Assembly: GCA_021824095.1 (NCBI GenBank)
Contig: JAKALQ010000004.1
Span: forward strand, 1-59,264
Length of the DNA stretch: 59,264 bases
Direction of reading: 5' to 3'
Origin: Actinomycetes bacterium
GTDB lineage: Bacteria > Actinomycetota > Actinomycetes > S36-B12 > UBA5976
In this document: positions 46,852 through 55,332 of the stretch, piece after piece
Layout: every line of letters starts with the position of its first letter
Numbering within the stretch: position 1 is the stretch's first letter
Position numbers and translations under genes: made by a program
The notes under the pieces: generated by a model
Seen by the model: only the letters and a program-made list of their open reading frames with translations
Database searches by the model: none
What the model was told of the DNA's origin: nothing

Positions 46852-49020
46852 ATGCGCAGCGCGCTACGCGCGAACACCGCCGCCACAATGGTCGCCGACA
46901 TCGTGGGGGCGATGCTCGTCGCGGTGGCGTCGGCTCTCCTCGCCATGCCATCGCTCCGCGACCGTGGCTTCACCATCACCTGGACGGGTGCCATCGGCCT
47001 GGCCGTGCTGGCGCGCATCGGTCGTCGGCGCTGGCTCGTCTACGTCACCGTGTTCGGCATCATCACCGCGGCCACCTACATGCGCGCTGGCTTCGACTGG
47101 CAGCCATCGTCGGTTCGGGGCCTGGCGGATGCGGTGATCTTCGTGGCGAGCGCCCGCTGGCTGCAGCGATCCGTGCCACGCACACCAGCCACCGTCATGG
47201 AGGCGTGGGCGTTCCTGCGGGTCGCCGGTGGGACGGGGCTGGCGCGAGCCGCTGTCGCCCTCGTCATCTGGATCGTCTGGACGCCCCCGGAGTTCACCGG
47301 CCTGCTCGTGCCGGTGGTCGGGGTGGCGCTGGGGACGGCAATCGGCATCCTCGTCTTCGTCCCCGTCGTGCTGCTGGCCTCGCGCCGCCGCCATTGGCGC
47401 TCTGGTGGCGGTCGGATGTGGCGCAGCGGCAGCGCCTGGGTGGCCGTCACGGCGTTCGTGCAGTTTGCTGCCTTCGTGCACGCCACGGGTGAGCGATACC
47501 TCGGGCTCAGTTTCCTCGTGGTGCCACTCATCGTCATGTTCGCCGCCGTGTACCCACCTGTGCTTCTTGCCATCGAACTCGCGCTCGTGGCGTTGGGCGC
47601 CACCTACGCCACGGCGCTGCGTCTCGGCCCATTCATCGCAGCCAGCGGTGGCGACCTTCGTATTGCCGGCTTCAGCACGCAGGCCTTCCTTATCTCCTTG
47701 CCCGTCGCCGCTTGGCTGCTCGCCGGGGCTGTGGCCGCGAACCGCGCCGACCGCGCTTCGCTACAGCAGCTCGTGGACGTCGACGCCGTTACCGGCTTGC
47801 CAAGTGCCACGCGCATGACGTCCGAGCTGCAGGCTGCCCTTGACGCCCACGCGGGGATGCCGACGGCCGTCGGAGTGATGCTCGTTGACCTCTCGGAGTT
47901 CCACGTGATCAACCGCACCTTCGGCTTCGAGGCGGGCAACGCGGTGCTGCGCACGCTAGGGCAGGCGATTCGAGAGGCGCTTCCGGAGCAGTTCGTCCTC
48001 GGGCGTTTCGAGGGCAACGGCTTGCTTGTCGTCTGCCCTGCCTGCCCGTCCACCGAGGGCCTGGGGTTCGTTGCGGCAGGGGTGCTCGAGGCGGTGGCGC
48101 AGGAGACGGTTGCCTTCGGCCGACGCATCTCGCGCAGCGCCAGCATCGGCATCGCGCTCGCCGGGCCGGACGCCACAGCGGTGAGCCTGCTCCGTGACGC
48201 AGATCAGGCACTGCTGCGCGCCAAGGGCGAAGGACGATCGCGCTTCCACATCTTGAGTCGCGCCTACAGCGAGGGCGAGGCCATCGCCCCGCTTGAACTC
48301 GAGCACGATCTCCGCAACGCGCTGGATGCCGGGCAGTTCGTGCTGCATTACCAACCGCAGGTTCGCTTGGATGACGGTGCCGTCTGCGGGTTTGAGGCGC
48401 TGGTGCGTTGGCAGCATCCGCAACGCGGGCTGCTGGCACCGGCTGCCTTCATCGAGGTGATGGAGGCATCGGGTCTGGTCATACCCCTCGGGCGCTTCGT
48501 GGTGCGCGCAGTGTGTCATCATCTCGTCGCGCATGCGCAACTCGAGGTGCCAGTGAGCATCAACGTGTCGGCGGTGGAGATCGCGGAGCCACAGTGGCTG
48601 CAGGACGTGCTCGCTGTGCTGGAGGAGACGGGTGCGCGGCCCGATCGGCTCGTGCTCGAGATCACCGAGAGCACGGCCCTCGCCCTCACGCCGCGCGCCG
48701 TTGCCGGGCTCGAAGCGCTGCGGGCCATGGGCGTCGGCCTGCACATCGACGACTTCGGGGTGGGCTACACCTCCATTGGGCAGTTGCAGCACCTGCCGGC
48801 GACGGCGATCAAACTGGACCGCACGTTCGTCGTGGGCCTGGAGCCTGGCAATGCAGAGGCCGTGGCCCTCGTGCACGCAATCGCCGCGCTCGCGTCCGGC
48901 CTTGGGCTGGAGACGATCGCCGAGGGCGTGGAGTTCGACGTCCAAGCCGAGGTACTGCGCGCGACGGGCTGGCACATGGCGCAGGGCTACCTATTCGGGC
49001 ATCCAGCCCCCGCTGCCTGA
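46852..49020 (+). CDS. MASE1-like membrane GGDEF-EAL protein, probable c-di-GMP phosphodiesterase
   Basis: 722 residues from ATG 46852 (upstream GTG at 46747 and 46840 possible). About eight N-terminal membrane helices (to residue 300) resemble a MASE1-type sensor. The GGDEF domain is degenerate: RFEGNGLLVV in place of GGDEF. The EAL domain keeps FEALVRWQHP, LEITES, IDDFGVGYTS, IKLDRTFV and ETIAEGVE, so it should hydrolyse c-di-GMP, with the dead GGDEF perhaps binding GTP as a regulator. No partner genes adjacent; tmRNA follows. Confidence 0.9.
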   Translation: MRSALRANTAATMVADIVGAMLVAVASALLAMPSLRDRGFTITWTGAIGLAVLARIGRRRWLVYVTVFGIITAATYMRAGFDWQPSSVRGLADAVIFVASARWLQRSVPRTPATVMEAWAFLRVAGGTGLARAAVALVIWIVWTPPEFTGLLVPVVGVALGTAIGILVFVPVVLLASRRRHWRSGGGRMWRSGSAWVAVTAFVQFAAFVHATGERYLGLSFLVVPLIVMFAAVYPPVLLAIELALVALGATYATALRLGPFIAASGGDLRIAGFSTQAFLISLPVAAWLLAGAVAANRADRASLQQLVDVDAVTGLPSATRMTSELQAALDAHAGMPTAVGVMLVDLSEFHVINRTFGFEAGNAVLRTLGQAIREALPEQFVLGRFEGNGLLVVCPACPSTEGLGFVAAGVLEAVAQETVAFGRRISRSASIGIALAGPDATAVSLLRDADQALLRAKGEGRSRFHILSRAYSEGEAIAPLELEHDLRNALDAGQFVLHYQPQVRLDDGAVCGFEALVRWQHPQRGLLAPAAFIEVMEASGLVIPLGRFVVRAVCHHLVAHAQLEVPVSINVSAVEIAEPQWLQDVLAVLEETGARPDRLVLEITESTALALTPRAVAGLEALRAMGVGLHIDDFGVGYTSIGQLQHLPATAIKLDRTFVVGLEPGNAEAVALVHAIAALASGLGLETIAEGVEFDVQAEVLRATGWHMAQGYLFGHPAPAA

Positions 49021-49088
49021 CTCCCAGCGTCGGGTGTGCCCGCTGGACTGTGCATTCGCTGGGGGAATGGCCCAAGGCGGGCCAGCGT

Positions 49089-49118
49089 TGTGCAGGTGTC
49101 AGATCCTCGCGGTACCCT
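49089..49118 (+). promoter_or_regulatory. Promoter of ssrA
   Basis: TTGTGC (-35-like) and TACCCT (-10) with an 18-bp spacer; transcription would begin about 12 nt before the mature tmRNA 5' end. Confidence 0.5.
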
Positions 49119-49136
49119 GACGACACAACTGAACAG

Positions 49137-49513
49137 GGGGGTGACAGGTTTCGACGGTGATCGTTGAGACGAGAGAAGCGGGCTGAGTAGCCGGGGTGAC
49201 CTCACAAATCCGTCCCCGGGACCAATAAATGCCGACAACAGTCGTGCTGACTTCGCCCTTGCTGCATAAGCAAGCGCACTAAATGAAGTCCGTCGGTCCA
49301 CAGTCGTCATCGCTGTGGTCACCGGCGTCGTGAAGATGACTAGCTGCCAGATCCCGGTCACGGGGATCTGAGGGACAGTGACAGTGACTGGGCTGCGTTC
49401 CCTGACGAGCCACGAGATGCAGGGAAGCCGAGAACGCACCAACTGAGGCTGCGCCCGGAGAATGCTCCAATCCTCATCATCGGACCCGGGTTCGATTCCC
49501 GGCACCTCCACCA
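49137..49513 (+). ncRNA. ssrA: Transfer-messenger RNA (tmRNA)
   Basis: 377 nt. The 5' end GGGGGTG pairs with CACCTCC at the 3' end, giving a 7-bp acceptor stem with the alanine-type G3-U70 wobble; CCA is encoded. GACAGGTTTCGACGG follows the acceptor 5' arm as in other tmRNAs, and GGGTTCGATTCCC near the 3' end is the T-loop arm. The tag reading frame is at 49231-49269. With SmpB it rescues stalled ribosomes by trans-translation. Confidence 0.97.
49231..49269 (+). other. tmRNA-encoded degradation tag
   Basis: Resume codon GCC, then ADNSRADFALAA and TAA. The ALAA end is the protease recognition signal. The frame is preceded by the AAUAAAU-type resume context. Confidence 0.93.
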
Positions 49514-49542
49514 TGGGGGCTAAGTAAGTACTGGCCCCATGG
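49511..49542 (+). repeat. Hairpin overlapping the tmRNA 3' end
   Basis: CCATGGGG pairs with CCCCATGG around a 16-nt loop; the left arm includes the tmRNA CCA. It could influence 3' maturation. The loop holds TAAGTAAGTA, which recurs at 49544. Confidence 0.7.
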
Positions 49543-49554
49543 TTAAGTAAGTAG
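49521..49554 (+). repeat. Repeated three-frame-stop motif
   Basis: TAAGTAAGTA at 49521 and TAAGTAAGTAG at 49544; the second has a stop in every forward frame and the first in two. Each follows CCATGG, so this is a short duplication of the tmRNA 3' flank. Confidence 0.8.
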
Positions 49555-49576
49555 ACGCCGAGTGTTCGGCGAGACG

Positions 49577-49610
49577 AGCAGTGGCCAGGCCTTCGGGTCT
49601 GGCCACTGCT
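49577..49610 (+). terminator. Rho-independent-like terminator of ssrA
   Basis: 12-bp perfect stem AGCAGTGGCCAG / CTGGCCACTGCT with a TTCGG-containing loop, 64 nt after the tmRNA end. Confidence 0.85.
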
Positions 49611-49785
49611 GTGTCGTCCTCCGCACGGGTTTCCGCGACTTCGTTCGCCCATGGGACGGGTTCCCGTCATTGCCTGCGCACGGAACAGCGGGAAGCAGCC
49701 CGGCGGGGACTGACCCGAGGGGAACGTTGGGGCGCGGGGCGGGACACCGGGCCTACCATGTATGGAGCGGGAGGTGGCGTCGGGC

Positions 49786-50001
49786 ATGGGCATTGATGAT
49801 GGCGATGCAGCTGGCGCTGATGCTGGAGGTGATCTCCCGACAGAGGAAGATTCGCACCGGATGTTTGAGGCCTACGCGCGCGAGCACCCCGGTCAGCACC
49901 GTGCCGCACCTTGGGGTGGGCCCCAGGACGGGATTCTGAAGCGCCTACTCGCCGCATCGGTCAAGGCCTCGGGTATCAGGATCGGCCGCTTCCCGAGGTA
50001 A
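49786..50001 (+). CDS. Hypothetical protein
   Basis: 71 residues from ATG 49786, with GGAGGT 10 nt upstream and TACCAT at 49754. Acidic N-terminus, then LLAASVKASGIRIGRFPR at the end. No family recognised. Composition is less biased than true genes nearby, so it may not be coding. Confidence 0.4.
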   Translation: MGIDDGDAAGADAGGDLPTEEDSHRMFEAYAREHPGQHRAAPWGGPQDGILKRLLAASVKASGIRIGRFPR

Positions 50002-50306
50002 GCGTGCGCGCTCGGAGCGCTGGCCGAGTCTCTGCCGTCGTTGCGTCGACACGCAACGTCTGGCGCTGCTGGGCGCGCCCTGACAGCCTGGGTCATTGGT
50101 CCTATCGCGTGGGGTTTCCCCGGTGTCGCAAGCTGAACCGCTTGGTCTGCTGCCTACGCTCTCGTCGTCCTTCGATGGCACCGTCCCAGCCGCTTGGTCG
50201 GGTGCGGCAGTGCCGTCAGAGGGCTGCCTGTGGGGGATGTGGGTAGCGGCATGGCGGTCCTCGCGCATGCCGAGATGCGACGTGGCGTGTGGAGGTTTGC
50301 CCGCGT
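50002..50306 (+). other. Intergenic region before the metallo-GGDEF gene
   Basis: 305 bp with no convincing gene. It holds the ribosome site GGAGGT at 50291. A GGGGTTTCCCC hairpin near 50110 was inspected for a c-di-GMP riboswitch, but the conserved core is absent. Confidence 0.6.
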
Positions 50307-51932
50307 ATGCAGGCACCAGTCGAGTTGGCGCCGGATGTGTTCTGGGTCGGCCACACACTGGGTGATGATGCGTTCCAGTTGCACGCCTACTTGATTCGCC
50401 ACGGCCAGCAGTCCGTGCTCATCGATCCGGGTTCACTGGTGACGATCGAGCACACGCTGGCGAAGGTGCAACAGGTGGTGGACCTTGATGACATCGCCTG
50501 GATTGTGTGCCATCACCCTGATCCGGACGTCGCCGGCGCGTTGACGCCGCTGTCGGACGTGCTGACGCGACCGGACGTGCAACTGGTCACGGAATGGCGT
50601 GGCGATGCGCTGCTGAAGCATTACCGGCATCGCTTCCCGTCGTATCGCGTCGAGCGCCACGGCTGGGAACTGCCGCTCGGGGATGGGCGCACGCTCGAGT
50701 TCCAGTTCTCGCCCTACCTGCACTTCCCGGGCGCGTTCGTCACCTATGACCCGGTGTCTGCAACGCTCTTCTCGTCGGACATCTTCGGTGGCTTTGTGGA
50801 TGATCCGAGCATGTTGGTCTGCAACGATCCCGACACCGTCGTGGAGGCGGTGCGGCCGTTCCACCAGCACTACATGCCGAGTGGAGCGTTGCTGCGGGCA
50901 AGCCTGCAGCGCATGCAGCAGCGTTGGCCCGACATCGCGCGGGTTGCACCGCAGCACGGGTACGTGTTCGAGGGCGCCGCAGTGGGCCCCACGTTCGCGG
51001 CACTGGAGCAGGTGCAGTGCGGGCTGTTCGTGCAGGAGAGCGCTGATCATGACCTGCAGCGCTTCCTCCAGGTGGCCGAGGGTCGGGCCGAGTTGCAGCG
51101 CAGCATCATGCGCACCGCCGGCGTCGCGTCATGGTTGGGTGCTGTGAATGGCGTGATCGCACGCACCGGGCTGGCTGAGGGCTGCGACATGATCGTGTTC
51201 ATTCCCAACGTCGGATGGCGAAGGTGGGGATGGAGCGTCGATGGTGTGCCTGCTCCGTATCCCACGGGCCCGGACGTGGTGCTGCTGCCCGGTCAGCCGT
51301 TGGCAGCAGTGCAGTTGTTGGGTGCCGCGGACAGCCACGCCATCGCGGAACTGCGAAGCCTGGTGCTGGAGTTCAGTGACGTGCTCCACCCGCTCGTCGA
51401 CGCACTGGTGCGCCAACACCAGCATGCGGACACCGTCGACCACCTACGGCAGGTGAGCGAGACCGACCCACTCACCGGATGCCAGAACCGTCGAGGGCTC
51501 ATGGAGCATCCGCCGACCGGTGCCTACGGGCTGCTCGCCATCGACATCGATCACTTCAAGCAGGTGAACGACAGCGAAGGCCACCAGGCGGGGGATCGCT
51601 GCATCGTCACGGTCGCGCGTGTGCTGCGTGAGTGCCTGCGCCGCAGTGACGTCGTGTACCGGATCGGCGGCGACGAGTTCATCGTCGTCCTGCCCTCGGC
51701 GGATCTCGACCGCACCATGGAGGTCGCGGAGCGCTGCCGGCAGGCGGTGGGCAACGTGCCGTGTCTCGATGACGCCGAGCCGGTCACCTTGAGCATTGGC
51801 GCCACCGCGATCTCGACCGCACGGCCCGTCAGCCTGCAGGAGGCCATCGGCGCCGCGGATTCCGCGCTCTACCAAGCCAAGCGCAACGGCCGCAATCAGA
51901 TCGCCACCGCGACGCCCCTCTCACACCACTGA
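50307..51932 (+). CDS. Flavodiiron-like metallo-beta-lactamase domain fused to GGDEF
   Basis: 541 residues. Residues 1-240 are a flavodiiron/ODP-type metallo-beta-lactamase domain with candidate diiron ligands His70, Asp72, Asp74 (HHPDPDVAG), His139 (YLHFPG), Asp158 (LFSSDIFGGF) and His217 (APQHG). Spacing matches flavodiiron proteins, with Glu replaced by Asp. A linker region (240-375) of unclear fold follows, then an intact GGDEF domain (YRIGGDEFIVVLP) with I-site RRSD five residues earlier. No flavodoxin domain. A gas- or redox-controlled diguanylate cyclase is inferred. Start at ATG 50307 with GGAGGT upstream. Confidence 0.88.
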   Translation: MQAPVELAPDVFWVGHTLGDDAFQLHAYLIRHGQQSVLIDPGSLVTIEHTLAKVQQVVDLDDIAWIVCHHPDPDVAGALTPLSDVLTRPDVQLVTEWRGDALLKHYRHRFPSYRVERHGWELPLGDGRTLEFQFSPYLHFPGAFVTYDPVSATLFSSDIFGGFVDDPSMLVCNDPDTVVEAVRPFHQHYMPSGALLRASLQRMQQRWPDIARVAPQHGYVFEGAAVGPTFAALEQVQCGLFVQESADHDLQRFLQVAEGRAELQRSIMRTAGVASWLGAVNGVIARTGLAEGCDMIVFIPNVGWRRWGWSVDGVPAPYPTGPDVVLLPGQPLAAVQLLGAADSHAIAELRSLVLEFSDVLHPLVDALVRQHQHADTVDHLRQVSETDPLTGCQNRRGLMEHPPTGAYGLLAIDIDHFKQVNDSEGHQAGDRCIVTVARVLRECLRRSDVVYRIGGDEFIVVLPSADLDRTMEVAERCRQAVGNVPCLDDAEPVTLSIGATAISTARPVSLQEAIGAADSALYQAKRNGRNQIATATPLSHH

Positions 51933-52062
51933 GCAACGCACAGCGCGATTTGGATGCGGGCGCGTCGTACGTGTGGACGCCCGGGGACGGCAGGCGCACG
52001 CAGGCTCCGTGAAGCGCACTCGGCTGTCCATGCACTGGCGCGGATGTCCACGCGATGTGCGG

Positions 52063-52668
52063 TCATGCCCTCCGGCGGTAGCGGATGTGCGTCGTGAGCG
52101 GCGAGTGCAGGACCTCGACGGGCTCAAAGTCGAAGGACTCGATGCCATCGAAGAGTCGCTCGCCTGCCCCAAGGAGGACGGGCGCAATGTCGAGCGTGAG
52201 TTCGTCGATGACGCCCGCGGCAAGCGCCTGCCGAACTGTCGATGCGCCGCCAGCGATGTCCACGCCGCCGTCCCCTGCCGCCGCCCGGGCTGCTGCGTAG
52301 GCCGCTGCAAAACCGTCGGTGATGAAGTGGAACGACGTGCCCCCATCCAGGTGGATCGGGTCACGCGTATGGTGCGTGAGAACGAACACCGGTGCGTGAT
52401 ACGGCGGCTCGGCACCCCACCAGCCGTGCCAGTCCTCGTCCCACTCGCCGCGGATGGGGCCGAACATGTTGCGGCCCATAATGTAGGCACCACGCGGTCG
52501 CATGAGCCACGCGGTGGCCTCGCGGTCGGCGGTCGTGGCGCGCGGGTCGCCGATGTGCCACCCATGCAGCTCCTGGCCGCGCATCCCCAGTGGGTGCTCA
52601 CGGCTCTGGTGTGGCCCGGCGACGAAGCCGTCCAGCGAGATCGACATGTGGCAGGTGGTGTCCGACAC
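52063..52668 (-). CDS. RibD C-terminal / dihydrofolate-reductase-like protein
   Basis: 201 residues from a GTG with GGAGGT 5 nt upstream. The opening MSISLDGFVAGP, the GRNMFGP block and the late VDELTLDIAPVLLG-like segment (IDELTLDIAPVLLGAG) are typical of the small RibD/YwjB-type DHFR-like reductases, which have no confirmed substrate. Convergent with the metallo-GGDEF gene. Confidence 0.9.
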   Translation of the reverse strand: MSDTTCHMSISLDGFVAGPHQSREHPLGMRGQELHGWHIGDPRATTADREATAWLMRPRGAYIMGRNMFGPIRGEWDEDWHGWWGAEPPYHAPVFVLTHHTRDPIHLDGGTSFHFITDGFAAAYAAARAAAGDGGVDIAGGASTVRQALAAGVIDELTLDIAPVLLGAGERLFDGIESFDFEPVEVLHSPLTTHIRYRRRA

Positions 52669-52796
52669 CGCGAACCTCCGATGCGTGCGGGGGCGTCGCG
52701 TCACTGTAGCAATCGCATGGTGACGGGACGGCGGACGTGCGGATCGCACGCACCGAAGGCTGGCGCGCGAGCCGTGTGCGCCATCGCGTTCTGAGG

Positions 52797-52824
52797 GACA
52801 ATGTGCGGCGCGGCGCCGCGCCGC
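52797..52824 (+). promoter_or_regulatory. -10 box and 20-bp palindrome before arr
   Basis: GACAAT at 52797, then a perfect 20-bp all-GC palindrome (GCGGCGCGGC and its complement) at 52805-52824, followed by GGAGG at 52831. The palindrome would lie at or just after the transcription start and could be an operator or a leader hairpin. Confidence 0.5.
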
Positions 52825-52844
52825 GGGCACGGAGGGCGAAGGCC

Positions 52845-53258
52845 ATGGTGGACGAGGGTCCGTTCTTCCACGGCACAGTCGCAGACCTGCAGGTTGGTGA
52901 CCTGCTGCTTCCCGGTTTCCGGTCCAACTACCGTCCCGACGTGATCATGCGCCACGTCTACTTCACGGCCCTCCGTGATGGTGCTGGACTCGCAGCCGAG
53001 TTGGCGGTCGAATTGCGGGGAGCGCCAGCGCAACCCCGTGTGTACGAGGTCGAACCCACCGGGCCGTTTGAGGACGATCCCAATGTGACCGACAAGAAGT
53101 TCCCGGGCAATCCCACCCGCTCCTACCGCAGCAGCGAACCCCTGCGGATCGTGCGGGAGCTGACGGACTGGACCAGGTTGACGCCCGAGGCGCTGCAGCA
53201 GTGGCGCGAGCGCTTGGCCGCCATCCTCGCCGATGAGCGCGGCGAGATCATCAACTAG
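52845..53258 (+). CDS. arr: Rifampin ADP-ribosyltransferase Arr
   Basis: 137 residues, normal for Arr. It ADP-ribosylates rifamycins, using NAD. Conserved sequence: FFHGTVADLQVGDLLLPGF, RHVYFTAL, RVYEVEPTGPFEDDPNVTD, and GNPTRSYRSSEPLRIV. ATG 52845 with GGAGG 9 nt upstream; an ATG at 52737 would add 36 unconserved residues. Chromosomal arr genes give natural rifampin resistance in mycobacteria and streptomycetes. Confidence 0.94.
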   Translation: MVDEGPFFHGTVADLQVGDLLLPGFRSNYRPDVIMRHVYFTALRDGAGLAAELAVELRGAPAQPRVYEVEPTGPFEDDPNVTDKKFPGNPTRSYRSSEPLRIVRELTDWTRLTPEALQQWRERLAAILADERGEIIN

Positions 53259-53327
53259 GGCAACGTGTTTGCGCTCGGGGCGGGCCTTCGTCCGTGGCGT
53301 GCCAGCGATGCGGGCGCGCGCGCCGGC

Positions 53328-54005
53328 TCAGTGCCAGCGTGCGACCGATGTCACCGTGTTCGGTGCCACCTCCGTGAAGCCACCGTCGTGCACGGTGACG
53401 TCTGCCTCCGTTTGTGCCTGGGCCCAACCCGCGACATCGGGGTGGACGACCGACACCGGATAGCCCAGCGCACGCCATGCCTCGCGGCGTTCGTCCGGCA
53501 TGGATGCGAGGGCCAGCTGCGCCGCGTGTGCGGCAGCGGCGGCTGCCTTGCCGAGTGACAGCGCTGGCGCGGCGGAGATGTGGACGATCACGGAGCCGAC
53601 CGGGAACGTGGACGGATCCACGGCCCCCAACTCGTCGGGCTCGCTGCCGGACAACTGCAGCTTGCGGATCGGTGCGGGAACGACATCGACGGGGCATGGT
53701 GGGAAGGCGCGAACCTGCGCCCGGCCCACGGTGGCTGTCACCCCGGGCAGTTCCTGCACTGCGTCCCAGGTGGCACCGCGCGCACGTCGTGCGTGCTTGC
53801 GGATGCGGCCGTCTTTCGCCCACGTGGTGAGCGCGTCGAGCCAGAGCCCGCCCGCAGCCGCGTCCGGTGCAGTCAGCAGGCCAACGACAGCACGGGCTGC
53901 TGCCTCGCACAACTCCGTCCGTGACGGAGCGTCTTGCTTGCGCATGTGCAGCACGAGCTGCATCGCCCAGGGCGCGGGCTCATCGCCATGTGTCTCGTCG
54001 GACAT
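53328..54005 (-). CDS. Actinobacterial PTH2-like peptidyl-tRNA hydrolase domain protein
   Basis: 225 residues. N-terminal PWAMQLVLHM strand and helices, GRIRKHARRARGATWDAVQ, PGVTATVGRAQVRAFPPCPV, and a C-terminal segment SLGKAAAAAAHAAQLAL that resembles the GKxxxQxxHA core of PTH2 peptidyl-tRNA hydrolases. Whether it acts on peptidyl-tRNA is not shown. The ATG at 54005 has GGGAGGG 6 nt upstream. Confidence 0.72.
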   Translation of the reverse strand: MSDETHGDEPAPWAMQLVLHMRKQDAPSRTELCEAAARAVVGLLTAPDAAAGGLWLDALTTWAKDGRIRKHARRARGATWDAVQELPGVTATVGRAQVRAFPPCPVDVVPAPIRKLQLSGSEPDELGAVDPSTFPVGSVIVHISAAPALSLGKAAAAAAHAAQLALASMPDERREAWRALGYPVSVVHPDVAGWAQAQTEADVTVHDGGFTEVAPNTVTSVARWH

Positions 54006-54050
54006 GCTGTGCCCTCCCAATGTCCCAGCCGTCACGAGTGCGAACCGCGA

Positions 54051-55085
54051 TCAGGGGATGGCGATCGCGTGCGCGGCAGGCTGGACGACCGTGATCGCGT
54101 GGGTGTAGAGCGCCAGATCGTGGCCATTGTGCGCGATGTAGGTGTTGCGGATGGTGATGGGGCCGTTGCTATTGAAGCGTGAACCCTCGTCGATGCCGAA
54201 GTCGCGGTTGTCGACGATGTTGGAGTTCACGATGGTCTTCGTGCCGGTCTTCGACGTCTCGTACATCATGAAGCCGTAGGAGTTGCCATGGATGTTCACG
54301 TGGTCCAGGGCGAGCGATCGCAGGCCGACGATGTGGAAGGCGCAGTGGGCACCCGTGACCTCGGTGTTCGAGACCGTGAGCGCGTCACCCTTGCGCATGC
54401 TCAGCATGTCGCCGGTGTTCGGCCCGTCACCGTGCAGGCGCGAGTTCACGATGGTGATGCGCGCGGTGCCTTGCAGGGCGGTGATGCCCTCGCTTGCACC
54501 CTTGTTGTAGTCCAGTGCTGTCGCGTGCAGCGTGCCGTCGATCGTGCTTTGCGTCTGTGCACGTGCGACCGTCACATGGCGCAGTGTCAGCCTGCCGGTG
54601 GGCAGGACCACGAAGGGGCTCGACTCACCGGTGATGCGCACGTGATCAAGCGTTGCCTGCGCACCGGCCTGCACGGTGATGGCGTTCGTCGCGCCGCTGA
54701 TGGTGCCGTTCGCGACGTCGAGGCCGCCGCGCTGCGCCACGACGACGCCATTCCAGTCGCTGCCGTCCAGCGTGACCGTCCCGGCGGCGCGCAGAGTGCC
54801 CTGCACGACCAGGCGGGCGCCGGAGGTGAAGCGGAGGTGCGAGCCCGGCGCGAGCGTCATGGTCGTGCCCGCGGGCACGGTGAGGGTGCCGGTGATGGTG
54901 CGGATGGCGCCGTGCACATGGGCGCCCGTCGCTCGGGTTGCGATGCCTGCGCGGGCAACCACCTGCGGGGTGGCGGCGGTCGCGGTGGCAACCCCGGCCA
55001 TCGCCAGTGCGACGACCATGGCGGTGATCACGGGAGCCCGGTGGATGCGGTGGCGGCGGGGTGTGGTCGGCGTGGAGCCATTCAT
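54051..55085 (-). CDS. Secreted right-handed beta-helix protein
   Basis: 344 residues. Signal peptide from APVITAMVVALAMAGVATA ending near residue 40. The rest is a series of about 22-residue parallel beta-helix coils (ITGTLTVPAGTTMTLAPGS, LDHVRITGESS, ITIVNSRLHGDG, LTVSNTEVTGAH and so on) as in pectate-lyase-like or polysaccharide-binding proteins. No catalytic motif stands out; it may bind or cut a polysaccharide. GGAG lies 12 nt before the ATG. Confidence 0.8.
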   Translation of the reverse strand: MNGSTPTTPRRHRIHRAPVITAMVVALAMAGVATATAATPQVVARAGIATRATGAHVHGAIRTITGTLTVPAGTTMTLAPGSHLRFTSGARLVVQGTLRAAGTVTLDGSDWNGVVVAQRGGLDVANGTISGATNAITVQAGAQATLDHVRITGESSPFVVLPTGRLTLRHVTVARAQTQSTIDGTLHATALDYNKGASEGITALQGTARITIVNSRLHGDGPNTGDMLSMRKGDALTVSNTEVTGAHCAFHIVGLRSLALDHVNIHGNSYGFMMYETSKTGTKTIVNSNIVDNRDFGIDEGSRFNSNGPITIRNTYIAHNGHDLALYTHAITVVQPAAHAIAIP

Positions 55086-55182
55086 GGCAGCGCAACTCCA
55101 GATCGTGGGCGGGCCGTGCGTAGAGGCGTCAACGCCGGTGCCCGTCCGGCAATTCCGGGCCGGCGATGATGACGCCCCTCCG

Positions 55183-55240
55183 GCGATCTGTTGTGCTGGG
55201 CCCATTCCCGGCGGAGTTCGGGCCCAGCACAACAGATCGC
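55183..55240. repeat. Palindromic element A3 (58 bp)
   Basis: Perfect 21-bp stem, left arm GCGATCTGTTGTGCTGGGCC plus C, with a 16-nt interior. Compared with A1/A2 the arms differ at TTC/AAA versus GCT/AGC on both strands, keeping pairing. It lies between divergent genes, so it is not a simple terminator. Confidence 0.93.
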
Positions 55241-55320
55241 GAGGGGGACGTGGTCGCGTGGTGGACGGTCGGCCTCGTGACGCGTGCCAGCGTCCCCTCC
55301 CCACGGGGCGGGTCCATGGA

Positions 55321-55326
55321 TAGTGT
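55321..55326 (+). promoter_or_regulatory. -10 box of the EamA transporter gene
   Basis: TAGTGT followed by 6 nt and the ATG at 55333. Confidence 0.55.
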
Positions 55327-55332
55327 GCGCGG

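Noticed and set aside
49762-49785. Start of the small ORF at 49762
   Set aside because: ATG 49762 lies 2 nt after the -10-like box and before the ribosome site; ATG 49786 fits better if the ORF is real.
50060-50160. Possible c-di-GMP (GEMM) riboswitch before the metallo-GGDEF gene
   Set aside because: A GGTGTCGCAAGC stretch near a small hairpin recalls the core, but the second conserved half and the tetraloop-receptor are absent.
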